Shown here: positions 54,421 to 64,000 of the stretch, piece after piece
Layout: each line of letters opens with the position of its first letter
Numbering within the stretch: the stretch's first letter is position 1
Assembly (NCBI GenBank): GCA_030789695.1
Contig: CM061140.1
Coordinates: 86,118,422-86,182,421 of the forward strand
Reading direction: 5' to 3'
DNA from: Scilla litardierei
Taxonomy: Eukaryota > Streptophyta > Magnoliopsida > Asparagales > Asparagaceae
Length of the DNA stretch: 64,000 nt
Made by a program: the position numbers and the translations under genes
Notes under the pieces: model-generated
The model's input: the letters and a program-made list of their open reading frames with translations, nothing else
Told to the model about the DNA's origin: nothing
Database searches by the model: none

Positions 54421-56742
54421 TATCACACACCGCTTCCCTAAAATGGAGGCGAGACGTGAGAAGGTCCGCACAGACGTGGAGCTGTGAAGCTACACGCCTG
54501 ATAAGCATCAATAAATCATATGCAGGTCCCTGTAACCACGAACAGAACAAGATAATAACACAAGGAGATACAGAAATAAAATCCCAAATCTCAGCAATGT
54601 CCAAACATTAAAATTAAGTTCAACATCCAGAAAAGCCACCAGGCTAAAAGAAAGAGTCTAGGCCCAAAACATGGCCAACAAAAGCCAACACGGCATAAGT
54701 ATTGGTGCTACGCACAGACAACTAAAGCAGTCTAAACAACAACACAAACAATCTCTACGACTGATCGCCCGTGTCCTCAAACTCCTCGATGAACGCGGGC
54801 TCTGACTCAGCGTCAGCGAACACCACGTCCTCAGCAGTAACCTCATGCTCAGGATCTAACATGTGTCACCCAAAAGAGTAAAGGGGCACATGTCAGCAAG
54901 TCTAAAAGACTTGGGCAAGGAAACCGAAAGGAAGGTAAACTAACCGCCTAGCAGTTATAGTATGATGCATAGCATGACAAGTTTAGTATGTGAGCAACAA
55001 ATAAGGTAAGGTACAAGTAACAAGTAACAAGTATGGCATGGATGACAAGTTTTACAAGTATAAACACGGACAAGTACGAGTCAAGTAAATCACGTCAAGT
55101 AAACACGTCGTGCACAGATATTACGTCTTCTGGCTAGAGTGGCGGATCAGGCCAACTCGTAAACTCAGGTGATCGCTTATCCCTACCCCTCCACGTGTAT
55201 CGAACCAGGGCATTACTCCCGAACACGTATGCTCGCTTTTGGATCACGAGCCAGGAAGTGTTTTTGACACGTATGGCATAGGGTTATGCCCGCATAACAG
55301 GTGCCTACCCGGATCAAGTAGTACAAGTAATATAGCGTGTGCTACGAATGCAACATTCAATATGGATACCATGGCATGTACAGATAATTTGCGTACCGTT
55401 AATTGAATTTAAACATGGCAGATAAGATGCATGGATGACAAGTGCCAATAATTAAAAGTAGTTGGATCAAGCTTCGTTGTCAAGCTAGATCCTGAAATTT
55501 TCACCTAGGCGAGTATCATTTCGTTGCCTAGTCTCTTTTACGTCTACAACAAGCAAATGGCCTAAAACATGGCCTAAAACCCTCAGTGGTAAGTTTCACT
55601 TGCCTAGCACCGAGGATGACGATCAACGAGGCACGTCACAAAATGTTAGCTACGAGGATGAGATCGCTGCCATGGCAAAACAACATCATAACAATATCTC
55701 TAATATCCATTTTATTAGGGTTTAACAAAAATCACAAGGTGGGTTAAGAGAATATTAAAGGACCGATTCACTAACCGTATCGTAGCAGAAGAATGATGTC
55801 GAGCAAGCACGGCAACGGAAGAACGATCTGGAGAACTACGGCTCAGATTTGGAAACGGGGAGAAAATCTGGAGAAATGGGATTTTGGGGGTTGGAGGCAG
55901 CCTAAAGCATGAAGGCCGGCCTAAATGGAGGAAGAGAGGGGCTCTTGAGGAAGGAGGAAAGGCTAGAGGAAGGTTGGGGAAGATCAGAGGTCAAGGGGGA
56001 AAGGAAATGGCCAAGAGAAGAGAAAGAAAGAAAGGAAAACGATCGGGGGTTTAAATAGAAACAAGCCGGCGGCTGGGCAAACCCTAGGTTTTCGACAGCG
56101 GTTAGTCGGTCAAAGAAGGTTGGCTGACCGACTAGTTTGAGAACTAGTCGGTCGGTAGACCAACTGTGACCGACTAAAAGCAAACAGTAACTCAGGTCGT
56201 CAAAATGGTCAAAGAATTAGTCGGTTAAAGAACAATGGCTGATCGACTAGTTTGTAACCTAGTCGGTCGAAAGACGTTCTTAGACCGACTAACGATAAAC
56301 AGTAACTTAGGTAAAATTAATCGAAGGAATTAGTCGGTCTAAGAGCAAGTTCTGACCGACTAGTTTCATATCTAGTCGGTCGGTGGTTGTTCTTATACCG
56401 ACTAAGAGTAAACAGTAACTTCTGAATTATTGATTTAATGAACTAGTCGGTGTGAGAAGAGTTCCTGACCGGCACTAAGAGTAAAAAGTGCCGAATTGAA
56501 GCGCGAAGCTTCGGGAAGATTTCTATAGCTTCTAAGATCACTCTAACTCTAAAATATGAGCGATTTGAAGTTCGTCATGAGTGACTTACTCCAAGATCAA
56601 CGATCTAAGGAAGAAGCTAAGAAATCACAACGAAATGAACGAAAACAAAAGCTACGGAGATTGAAACCACACATAAGAAGAAAAATCCACCAAAACACAT
56701 ATAATAAAGATAATCCAAATACATGAAAAACCAGTCGTTACA
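54421..56742 (-). repeat. 3' LTR of the chromovirus
   Basis: 2322 bp; starts TATCACACACCGC (TG mutated to TA) and ends GTCGTTACA. It is nearly identical to 61561-63929 except for a deletion of about 47 bp near 56480. Confidence 0.92.
56051..56480 (-). promoter_or_regulatory. chromovirus 3' LTR promoter: TATA-like box with TAGTCGGTC array
   Basis: The minus strand has CTATTTAA (complement 56051-56058). Upstream (56099-56480) alternating TTAGTCGGTC and GACCGACTAG words form repeated inverted pairs at regular spacing. Confidence 0.65.
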
Positions 56743-56758
56743 TCCTCCCCAACTTAAG
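56743..56758 (-). other. polypurine tract of the chromovirus
   Basis: Minus-strand CTTAAGTTGGGGAGGA directly precedes the 3' LTR. Confidence 0.8.
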
Positions 56759-56788
56759 AAAAATTCCGTCCTCGGAATTTCCCAACAC

Positions 56789-57690
56789 TCACGCGTCCGG
56801 AAACAAAAGTGGGTAGCGCTCTCTCATTTCATCATCTCTCTCCCAAGTAGACTCTCCTGGGGAGCCGTGTCACCACATCACCCTCACAAGATTGACAACC
56901 TTGTTCCGGAGCGACTTCTGACGCCTGTCCATAATCTGCACTGGCTGCTGGTCATACGTCATATCAGGGCGAACAGTAATCTCTGAGAAATCCACAGCAT
57001 GAGATGGATCACTGATGTATCGACGAAGCTGCGACACATGGAAAACATTGTGAACTCCTTCCAACGATGGCGGCAAGGCTAAGTGGTAGGCTACCTCGCC
57101 AACCCTCTCCAGAATGTCAAACGGTCCAATGTATCGCGGGCTCAACTTCCCTCGCTTCCCAAAGCGAATCACACCACGATTCGGGGAAATCTTCAAGAAC
57201 ACATGGTCGCCTGGCTGAAACTCCAAAGGACGCCGTTTAGCATCCGCCCAATGCTTAAAACGGTCCTGAGCAAACCTCAGCCTCTCCCGAATATTCCTGA
57301 CAACATCCACAGCCTCCATAATCATCTCAGGTCCCAACAGCTCCCGATCACCAATGTCATCCCAACTCAATGGCGATCGACATTTCCTCCCATACAGCGT
57401 GGCGAAAGGCACCTGCCAATGCTCGCCTGGAAGCTGTTGTTGTATGAAAACTCCACCAGATGTAGATGGCCCTCCCACGAACCCTTGAAATCCAACATGC
57501 ATGCCCTCCGCATGTCCTCCAAGATCTGAATCGTCCACTCGGACTGACCATCTGTCTGTGGATGCTACGCCGTGCTGAAACTCAGACGCGTACCCAAACT
57601 CTTCTGCAAACTCTGCCAGAACTGAGATGTGAACCTCGTGTCTCTGTCCGACACGATACTCACAGGGACTCCGTGAAGTCGCACGATCTC
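56789..57690 (-). pseudogene. chromovirus pol: integrase second half and chromodomain
   Basis: After the intron-like segment the frame reads [37 protein letters not shown], a stop, then HPQTDGQSEWTIQILEDMRR and LVEFSYNNSFQASIG. A one-base deletion at about 57408-57414 moves it to the next frame, ATLYGRKCRSPLSWDDIGD. The integrase C-terminus follows (HWADAKRRPLEFQPGDHVFL, then RYIGPFDILERVG and VFHVSQLRRYI). The end (QPVQIMDRRQKSLRNKVVNL, then VRVMW, stop, STWEREDEMRERYP) is the chromodomain-like motif characteristic of Tekay/Del. It closes with FPDA and a stop at 56789-56791. Confidence 0.87.
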
Positions 57691-57758
57691 CTGCACGATT
57701 CACGCTACATCACTATTTATCTAGGAAAATGAAATAGAAACGGAGTAAAATAATTTAC
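57691..57758 (-). other. intron-like segment 2 in chromovirus integrase
   Basis: The 68-bp interval starts GTAAATTATT and ends ATCGTGCAG. Excision joins LARRYME to EIVRLHGVP in phase 0, exactly the continuous sequence expected for this family. It is not a multiple of three and contains stops. It is AT-rich compared with the flanking coding DNA. Confidence 0.6.
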
Positions 57759-60172
57759 CTCCATGTATCTCCTCGCTAGCGCCTCAGTGGACTGTCCTAC
57801 TCGGAATGGAATAAAGTACGCGGATTTGGTCAATCGGCCTACGATTACCCAAATCGCGTCATTCTAATTTGGACTCCGAGGTAGTCCAGTCACAAAGTCC
57901 ATAGTGTTGTGTTGCCACTTCCACTCCAGAATCGGAAGCGGTTGTAGCAACCCTGCCGTACGCTAATGCTCCGCCTTTACCTGCTGGCAAACCAGACACT
58001 TGGCTACACTCCGAGCCACACTCCTCTTCATACCATGCCACCAAAAATTCAGACGAAGATTCTTGTACATCTTGGTGCCACCAGGATGCACAGAATACGG
58101 CGAACTGTGTGCCACCACCAATAACTCCTCTCTGATATCCCCGGCTGGCACACACAACCCAAACCTCAGCGAACCATCCTCATGAATCAAGAAGTCAGTC
58201 CGCAGACCGGCTTCCACCTACTCCCGAATCTTCACCAGCTTCGGATCCTCAGCCTGGCCAGGCTTGATCCTATCCACAATCGACGACTGAATCTGCATAC
58301 TCATCAACGAAGAGGCCTCTCCAAGAAGAACAATCTCCACACCAGACTCGCAAAAATCCTACCGCAATCTCCACTGCGAAGTCAACATCATCACCGCTGG
58401 AAGCCTACTCAGCGCATCAGGAACCACATTCACCTTGCCAGGGTGAAACTGCAAATCGATCTCAGAATCCGTCATGAGCTCCAACCATCGATGCTGTCGC
58501 ATGTTGAGCTCCTTCTGAGTAAAAATATACTTCAAGCTTTTGTGATCGGTGAAGATCTTCACTTTCTCACTCAGCAGGAAGTGCCTCCAAATCTTGAGCG
58601 CAAACACGACAGCAGCCAACTCCAAATCGTGCGTCGGGTAATTCTTCTCATGAGTCTTGAGCTGACGCAAAGCATACGCCACAACATGCCCGTGCTGATG
58701 CAACACACAACTGAGACCCTTGCCAGAAGCATCGCAAAAGATCTCAAATCCTCCATTGCGATCAGGCACAACAAGAATTTGGGCAGTCATCAATCACTCC
58801 CTCAGAATACCGAAGGCATTCTCACAATCACCCGACCAAACAAAAGGTACATCCTTCCATGTCAATCTGGTCATCGGCTCAGCAATACAGGAAAAGTCCT
58901 TAATGAAGCACCGATAGTAACCAGCAAGTCCAAGGAAACTCCGGATCTCAGACGCTGACTACGGAACATGCAACTCTCTGATGGCCTTGATCTTCTCGGG
59001 ATCCACTAAAATACCATCTCCAGTCACCACATGCCCGAGAAAAGCAACTCTGTCCAGCCAAAACTAGCACTTCGAAAACTTAGCATACAACCGATGCTTC
59101 CTCAAAATCTCCGATACTGTCCTCAAGTGCGAGGCATGCTCCTCCTCTGACTTAGAATAGATCAGAATGTCGTCAATAAAGATAACGACAAACTTGTCTA
59201 AAAAGTCGTAGAAAATCAGATTCATTAGATTCATGAAAACTGCGGGTGCATTGGTTACACCGAAGGGGATAACCACAAACTCGTAGTGTCCATACTTCGT
59301 CCTGAATGCTCTCTTCGGAACATCTTCATTCTTCACCTTCAGCTGATGATAACCACTCCTCAGATCCAACTTCGAAAACACCCTCGATGCTCCAAGCTGA
59401 TCAAAAATATCATCGATGCGAGGCAACGGGTATTTATTCTTGATGGTCACCGCTTTCAACTCTCGATAGTCCACGCACATACGACGTGAACCATCCTTCT
59501 TCTTCACCAGCAGCACCGGTGCTCCCCACAGAGACACACTAAGATTGATATAACCCTTCTGCAAAAGCTTATCCAGCTGCTTCCGCAATTCCCCCAACTC
59601 AGCGGGTGCCATACGATAGGGCGCTTTCAAAATCGACTGCGCTCCCAGAATAAGATCAATCGAAAATTCGAGAGCTCGATCGGGTGGCAATCCAAACATC
59701 TCCTCGGGGAAGACGTCATCGAATTCACGCACTACAACAGGCCTCTCTAGCTCCATCAGTATAGCCACAAACTCCACCGGCCTGGCTCGAAATCTGACAG
59801 GACCAAGCGAACTACTACACTGGCTGAACTCAAATACTGGATGTCTGGGAATCTCGAACACCACCTTCTTCCTCCGACAGTCGATCGTAGCATAGAAGCT
59901 CGCAAGCCAATCCATCCCAAGGACCGCTTCATAGTTGATGATGTCGTGGACAATAAAATCAGTGTAAAGCTCATGTCCACAGACCACCAACGGGCAAGAA
60001 TTGCAACCATGATGCACCGAGACCACGCCATTCCCTGTAATGATATTCCAACTCTTGGAAAGAGGGGACGTCGACAAGGAATGCTTCTACACGAAGCGCC
60101 GCGCCAAAATGCACATCGATGCACCAGAGTCAAAGAGGACTCGTGCAAGAAATGTGCACACCAAAACCACAC
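57759..60172 (-). pseudogene. chromovirus pol: protease, RT, RNase H and first half of integrase
   Basis: The exon opens VVLVCTFLARVLFDSGASMC, in which DSGAS (60111-60131) is the aspartic protease site. RT follows, with [20 protein letters not shown], then [11 protein letters not shown] and the catalytic [14 protein letters not shown] box. Next come RNase H ([40 protein letters not shown]) and the integrase zinc-binding domain (SPYSVHPGGTKMYKNL, CLVCQQVKAEH), then [12 protein letters not shown]. The frame is open through about 800 codons apart from isolated stops, at about 60087, 59064, 58957, 58790, 58359, 58216, 57964 and 57865. Most look like CAG-to-TAG or CGA-to-TGA changes. RT and RNase H active-site residues are intact. 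Confidence 0.9.
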
Positions 60173-60286
60173 CTACAAACAGTCTAACAATCAAGCCCTA
60201 GTCTAGCAAACAATCATGTGCAAGCAACCAAACATAATCTAACAATCAAAACTAGCTAAGAAAGAAACAACTAGATTGAGGATTAC
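60173..60286 (-). other. intron-like segment 1 between gag and protease of the chromovirus
   Basis: The 114-bp interval starts GTAATCCTC and ends GACTGTTTGTAG. It is T-rich and contains several stops. Excision restores a split glycine codon (G|GT) and gives EVIAG-VVLVCTFLAR, matching the gag-protease linker expected in Tekay/Del elements. Confidence 0.65.
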
Positions 60287-61415
60287 CTGCGATAACCTCA
60301 TCCACTGCCTCGCTCTCCACAGCGGTCATCAGAAAGGCCTGCCTCCTCGGCGGAAAAGCCTGCTGAAAAGCCTGCCTTTGTGGAACAAGAGCTGCTCCAC
60401 ATCCAGCAGGAACAGGCGCTCTCTGCTGCAACGGCTGTGCTGCAACAAGTGCCCTCCAAGGCTGCTTCGACTTCGGGAAGTCCTTCATGGTATGGGTAGG
60501 ATCTCCACAGACAATACACTGGCCCAGAAATCTCCTACACTGCTCCTTGATATGCCCGGTCTTGCCGCAGAAATGGCAAGTCTTCTGAATAGACCCTACT
60601 GGCCTCTTGAACTGCACCGGCTGATTAGGCTTGAAACCAGGCCTAACCACCGCTCTGGCCTGCTCCATAGGACTCTTCCCAGCTCCAGCAACATGTCCCC
60701 TCCTCTGGCTCAGGTTCAGCTCCTGCCTCCACGCAGCTACCAGAACCTTCTGATAAGATTCCAGATCAGAGGAAGACATGAAACTCTGAAGCTCCAAAGC
60801 AAGTCCCTGCAGGAACCTCTGAGCCCTCTCATCAGCATCCTGCACCATCTTCGGTGCGAACCGACTCAGCCTGGTGAACTCCTGGTGGTACTGGTCCACC
60901 GTCAAGCTCCATTGCTTCAGATCAATAAAACGCTGTAGCATCTCCTTCCTGGCAGCCTTCGGAAAGAACTCCTCATCGAACCTAGACTTAAAGGTAGCCC
61001 AAGCTATCGGCTCTACCAGCATCTTCTCTTCCGCATCCCACCAGTTTCGAGCATTATCCTTGAGTTGCCGCTTCGCCAAATCAACCCATCCAGCCGGGCT
61101 GATCTTGGCCATCTTCAAGTTATCCTCAATGTTTCAAATCCACTCATCGGCAGCTAGAGGACCCTCACACCCATCAAAATATGAGGGACCCAGCTCCCGA
61201 AATTGATTCGCTTCCGGCTCGGAGCGAGGGGCATCCTGGATTGCCCGAGCAGCTCGAGCAACTGGAGCATTCTGGACTTACAGGAGCACGCCCTGCTGCA
61301 CCTGCATCATCTGAAGCATCATCCGCATCATCTCCCCATTGGTGGGCTCCCTATCAGGCTCCTCGTCATGAGGGGGCTCGCTACCACCACCACGGGTAAA
61401 TCGCCTTCCTGCCAT
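60287..61415 (-). pseudogene. chromovirus gag
   Basis: The ATG at 61415 begins MAGRRFTRGGGSEPPHDEEP; an MM-rich stretch, a TAA (codon 45) and a TGA in DEWI-stop-NIEDNLKMAK follow. The capsid-like domain (WVDLAKRQLKDNARNWWDAE, FKSRFDEEFFPKAARKEM, SLTVDQYHQEFTRLSRFAPK) is open and typical of retrotransposon gag. Two CCHC knuckles follow: CHFCGKTGHIKEQC is complete, whereas CIVCGDPTHTMKDF has F for the last C. Both stops are consistent with C-to-T change of CAA and CGA. In the family this protein forms the particle and binds RNA. Confidence 0.87.
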
Positions 61416-61452
61416 CTAATGACACAGAAAACAAAACAGATTAGACTCATAG

Positions 61453-61469
61453 CTTATGGCTCAGATGTC
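61453..61469 (-). other. possible displaced or decayed primer-binding site of the chromovirus
   Basis: The minus strand reads GACATCTGAGCCATAAG, 13 of 17 matching the usual initiator-methionine-type site (GGTATCAGAGCCATAGG). It lies about 90 bp from the LTR edge instead of adjacent. The sequence directly at the LTR edge shows no match I recognise. Confidence 0.3.
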
Positions 61470-61560
61470 AAACTTAGTTTATTGGACATTCTAATATTAT
61501 TATCGTTATTCCGATAATCGCAGTTACAGAAGAGGACCTGCATGGGCCACCAACAAAACC

Positions 61561-63929
61561 TGTCACGACCCGCTTCCCTAAAATGGAGGCGAGATGTGAG
61601 AAGATCCGCACAGACGTGGAGCTATGAAGATACACGCCTGATAAGCGTCAATAAATCATATGCAGGTCCCTGTAACCACAAACAGAACAAGATAATAACA
61701 CAAGGAGATACAGAAATAAAATCCCAAATCTCAGCAATGTCCAAACATTAAAATTAAGTTCAACATCCAGAAAAGCCAGGCTAAAAGAAAGAGCCTAGGC
61801 CCAAAACATGGCCAACAAAAGCCAACACGGCACAGTATTGGTGCTACGCACCGACAACTAAAGCAGTCTAAATGACAACACAAACAGTCTCTACGACTGA
61901 TCGCCCGTGTCCTCAAACTCCTCGATGAACGCGGGCTCTGACTCAGCGTCAACGAACACCACGTCCTCAACATCAACCTCAGGCTCAGGATCTAACATGT
62001 GTCACCCAAAAGAGTAAAGGGGCACATGTCAGCAAGTCTAAAAGACTTGGGCAAGGAAACTGAAAGGAAGGTAAACTAACAACCTAGCAGTTATAGTATG
62101 ATGCATAGCATGACAAGTTTAGTATGTGAGTAAAAAATAAGGTAAGGTACAAGTAACAAGTAACAAGTATGGCATGGATGACAAGTTTTACAAGTATAAA
62201 CACGTACAAGTACGAGTCAAGTAAATCACGTCAAGTAAACACGTCGTGCACGGAGATTACGTCTTCTGGCTAGAGTGGCGGATCAGGCCAACTCGTAAAC
62301 TCAGGTGATCGCTTATCCCTACCCCTCCACATGTATCGAGCCAGGGCATTACCCCCGAACACGTATGCTCGCTTCTGGATCATGAGCCAGGAAGTGTTTT
62401 TGACACGTATGGCGTAGGGTTATGCCCGCATAACGGGTGCCAAGCCGGATCAAGTAGTACAAGTAATATAGCGTGTGCTACGAATGCAACATTCAACATG
62501 GTTAGCATGGCATGTACAGATAATTCGTGTACCGTTAATTGAATTTAAACATGGCAGATAAGATGCATGGATGACAAGTGCCAATAATTAAAAGTAGTCG
62601 GATCAAGCTTCGTTGTCAAGCTAGATCCTGAAATTTGCGCCTAGGCGAGTATCATTTCTTCGCCTAGTCTCTTTTATGCCTACAACAAGAAAATGGCCTA
62701 AAACATGGCCTAAAACCCTAAGTGGCAAGTTTCACTTGCCTAGCACCGAGGATGACGATCAACGAGGCCCGTCACAAAATGTTAGCTACGGGGATGAGAT
62801 CGCTGCCATGGCAAAACAACATCAGAACAATATCTCTAATATCCATTTTATTAGGGTTTAACAAAAATCACAAGGTGGGTTAAGAGAATATTAAAGGGCC
62901 GATTCACTAACTGTATCGTAGCGGAAGAATGATGCCAAGCAAGCACGGCAACGGAAGAACGATCTGGAGAACTACGGCTCAGATCTGGAAACGGGGAGAA
63001 AATCTGGAGAAATGGGATTTTGGGGGTTTTGGGGGTTGGAGGCGGCCTAAAGCATGAAGGCCGGCCTAAATGGAGGATGAGAGGGGCTCTTGAGGAAGGA
63101 GGAAAGGCTAGAGGAAGGTTGGGGAAGATCAGAGGTCAAGGGGGAAAGGAAATGGCCAAGAGAAGAGAAAGAAAGAAAGGAAAACGATCGGGGGTTTAAA
63201 TAGAAACAAGCCGACGGCTGGGCAAACCCTAGGTTTTCGACAGCGGTTAGTCGGTCAAAGAAGGTTGGCTGACCGACTAGCTTGAGAACTAGTCGGTCGG
63301 TAGACCAACTGTGACCGACTAAAAGCAAACAGTAACTCAGGTCGTCAAAATGGTCAAAGAATTAGTCGGTTAAAGAACAATGGCTGACCGACTAGTTTGC
63401 AACCTAGTCGGTCGAAAGACGTTCTTAGACCGACTAACGATAAACAGTAACTTAGGTAAAATTAATTGAAGGAATTAGTCGGTCTGAGAGCAAGTTCTGA
63501 CCGACTAGTTTCACATCTAGTCGGTCGGTGGTTGTTCTTAGACCGACTAAGAGTAAACAGTAACTTCTGAATTATTGATTTAATGAACTAGTCGGTTTGA
63601 GAAGAGTTCCTGACCGACTAGATTGGAATCTAGTCGGTTGGTTCTCCTTCTTGAACCAGCTAAAGTGCACAAAAGTGCCGAATTGAAGCGCGAAGCTTCG
63701 GGAAGATTTCTATAGCTTCTAAGATCACTCTAACTCTAAAATATGAGCGATTTGAATTTCGCCATGAGTGACTTACTCCAAGATCAACGATCTAAGGAAG
63801 AAGCTAAGAAATCACAACGAAACGAATGAAAACGAAAGCTACGAAGATTGAAACCACACATAAGGAGAAAAATCCACCAAAACACATATAATAAAGATAA
63901 TCCAAATACATGAAAAACCAGTCGTTACA
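61561..63929 (-). repeat. 5' LTR of the chromovirus
   Basis: 2369 bp; starts TGTCACGACCCGC and ends GTCGTTACA on the plus strand. Confidence 0.93.
63196..63660 (-). promoter_or_regulatory. chromovirus 5' LTR promoter: TATA-like box with TAGTCGGTC array
   Basis: TATA-like CTATTTAA (complement 63196-63203). The array of TAGTCGGTC/GACCGACTA words runs from 63246 to about 63660 and includes the unit lost from the other LTR. Confidence 0.67.
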
Positions 63930-64000
63930 ACCTTTGATGTCAAAATGGACCAACCAATTGCCCCTCTATACAATTTTAAAACATCAAGAAATTTACCTTC
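63930..64000 (-). pseudogene. Athila-0 pol: region just before RT, continuing outside the window
   Basis: The minus strand encodes KFLDVLKLYRGAIGWSILTS followed by K, the Athila pre-RT linker (usual form: LRKHKKAIGWSIADIKGI). It continues into ICIHHIYLEDD on the far side of the chromovirus. Confidence 0.75.

Larger units (their letters stand above)
54421..63929 (-). mobile_element. Tekay/Del-type chromovirus, complete but mutated
   Basis: LTRs are 54421-56742 and 61561-63929 with the TSD ACCTT (54416-54420 and 63930-63934) in Athila-0 pol. Gag, protease, RT, RNase H, integrase and a chromodomain-like C-terminus lie on the minus strand in the usual order. The frame is disturbed by about a dozen in-frame stops, one frameshift and two intron-like segments. 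Net length is 9.5 kb. Confidence 0.93.
14513..64000 (-). mobile_element. Athila-0: large minus-strand Athila element, host of most later insertions, 5' end outside the window
   Basis: The 3' LTR lies at 14513-16126 with a polypurine tract beside it. Going rightwards (upstream in the element), its pol is found in order as integrase C-terminus (18770-19247), integrase core (22416-23255), RNase H and RT (31830-32829), RT N-terminus (54090-54420) and the pre-RT linker (63930-64000). Each gap is a later insertion with its own TSD, and the pol sequence joins across every gap. The element is inserted in the copia remnant; its left TSD would be CAGTA (14508-14512), but the right side is out of view. 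Gag and the 5' LTR are not in the window. Confidence 0.88.

Noticed and set aside
54397..54610. Short plus-strand ORF repeated at about 61542-61751
   Set aside because: It lies inside the chromovirus LTRs and duplicates only because the LTRs do.
1..64000. Host (non-transposon) genes, rRNA or centromeric satellite
   Set aside because: No ORF outside the elements shows gene-like structure, and no tandem satellite longer than microsatellite tracts was seen.

Overview
The window is plant nuclear DNA made almost entirely of nested transposable elements. I see no host gene, tRNA, rRNA or CRISPR array. The evidence for a plant is the set of families present: Ty1/copia, Athila-, Tat- and Tekay/Del-type Ty3/gypsy elements, a plant L1 LINE, a tRNA-headed SINE and a Helitron-like end. 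Most coding regions are decayed, so a methylated, gene-poor (for example pericentromeric) block is likely. The species cannot be told from the sequence alone.

Layout, oldest first. A copia pol remnant (about 300-852) is the outermost host. An L1 LINE (853-14471, 27-bp target-site duplication, TSD) sits in it, and a Tat-lineage gypsy element (3807-11776, TSD ATTAT) is nested in the LINE. Next to the LINE the copia remnant is cut again by a minus-strand Athila element (here Athila-0), which starts at 14513 and runs past the right edge. Its pol gene is scattered in pieces at 18770-19247, 22416-23255, 31830-32829, 54090-54420 and 63930-64000. Inserted in Athila-0 are a SINE, a Helitron-like element, a Tekay-like solo LTR (19248-22415, TSD CATAT), element 3 (23256-31829, TSD ATCCT) carrying its own solo LTR (28230-29959, TSD AAACA), element 1 (32830-54089, minus) carrying element 2 (33415-45317, plus, TSD CCCAA), and a Tekay/Del chromovirus (54421-63929, minus, TSD ACCTT).

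Elements 1 and 2 are Athila derivatives with gag-protease but no reverse transcriptase, RNase H or integrase, so they must borrow these. Element 2 instead carries an intact 714-codon downstream ORF. Element 1 carries a short ORF that looks like a truncated relative.

Three observations stand out. (1) In six LTR families an array of inverted, mostly CGGYCG- or CGACC-cored words lies directly upstream of a TATA box; in elements 1 and 2 a second copy of the same architecture, with the same element-specific word, lies inside the element ahead of the downstream ORF. (2) Each LTR of element 2 carries five hairpins with the same 14-nt loop but different, mutually complementary stems. (3) The Tekay/Del element has two intron-like interruptions in gag-pol that restore the frame exactly when removed, and the Tat element has an antisense gene with two similar introns.
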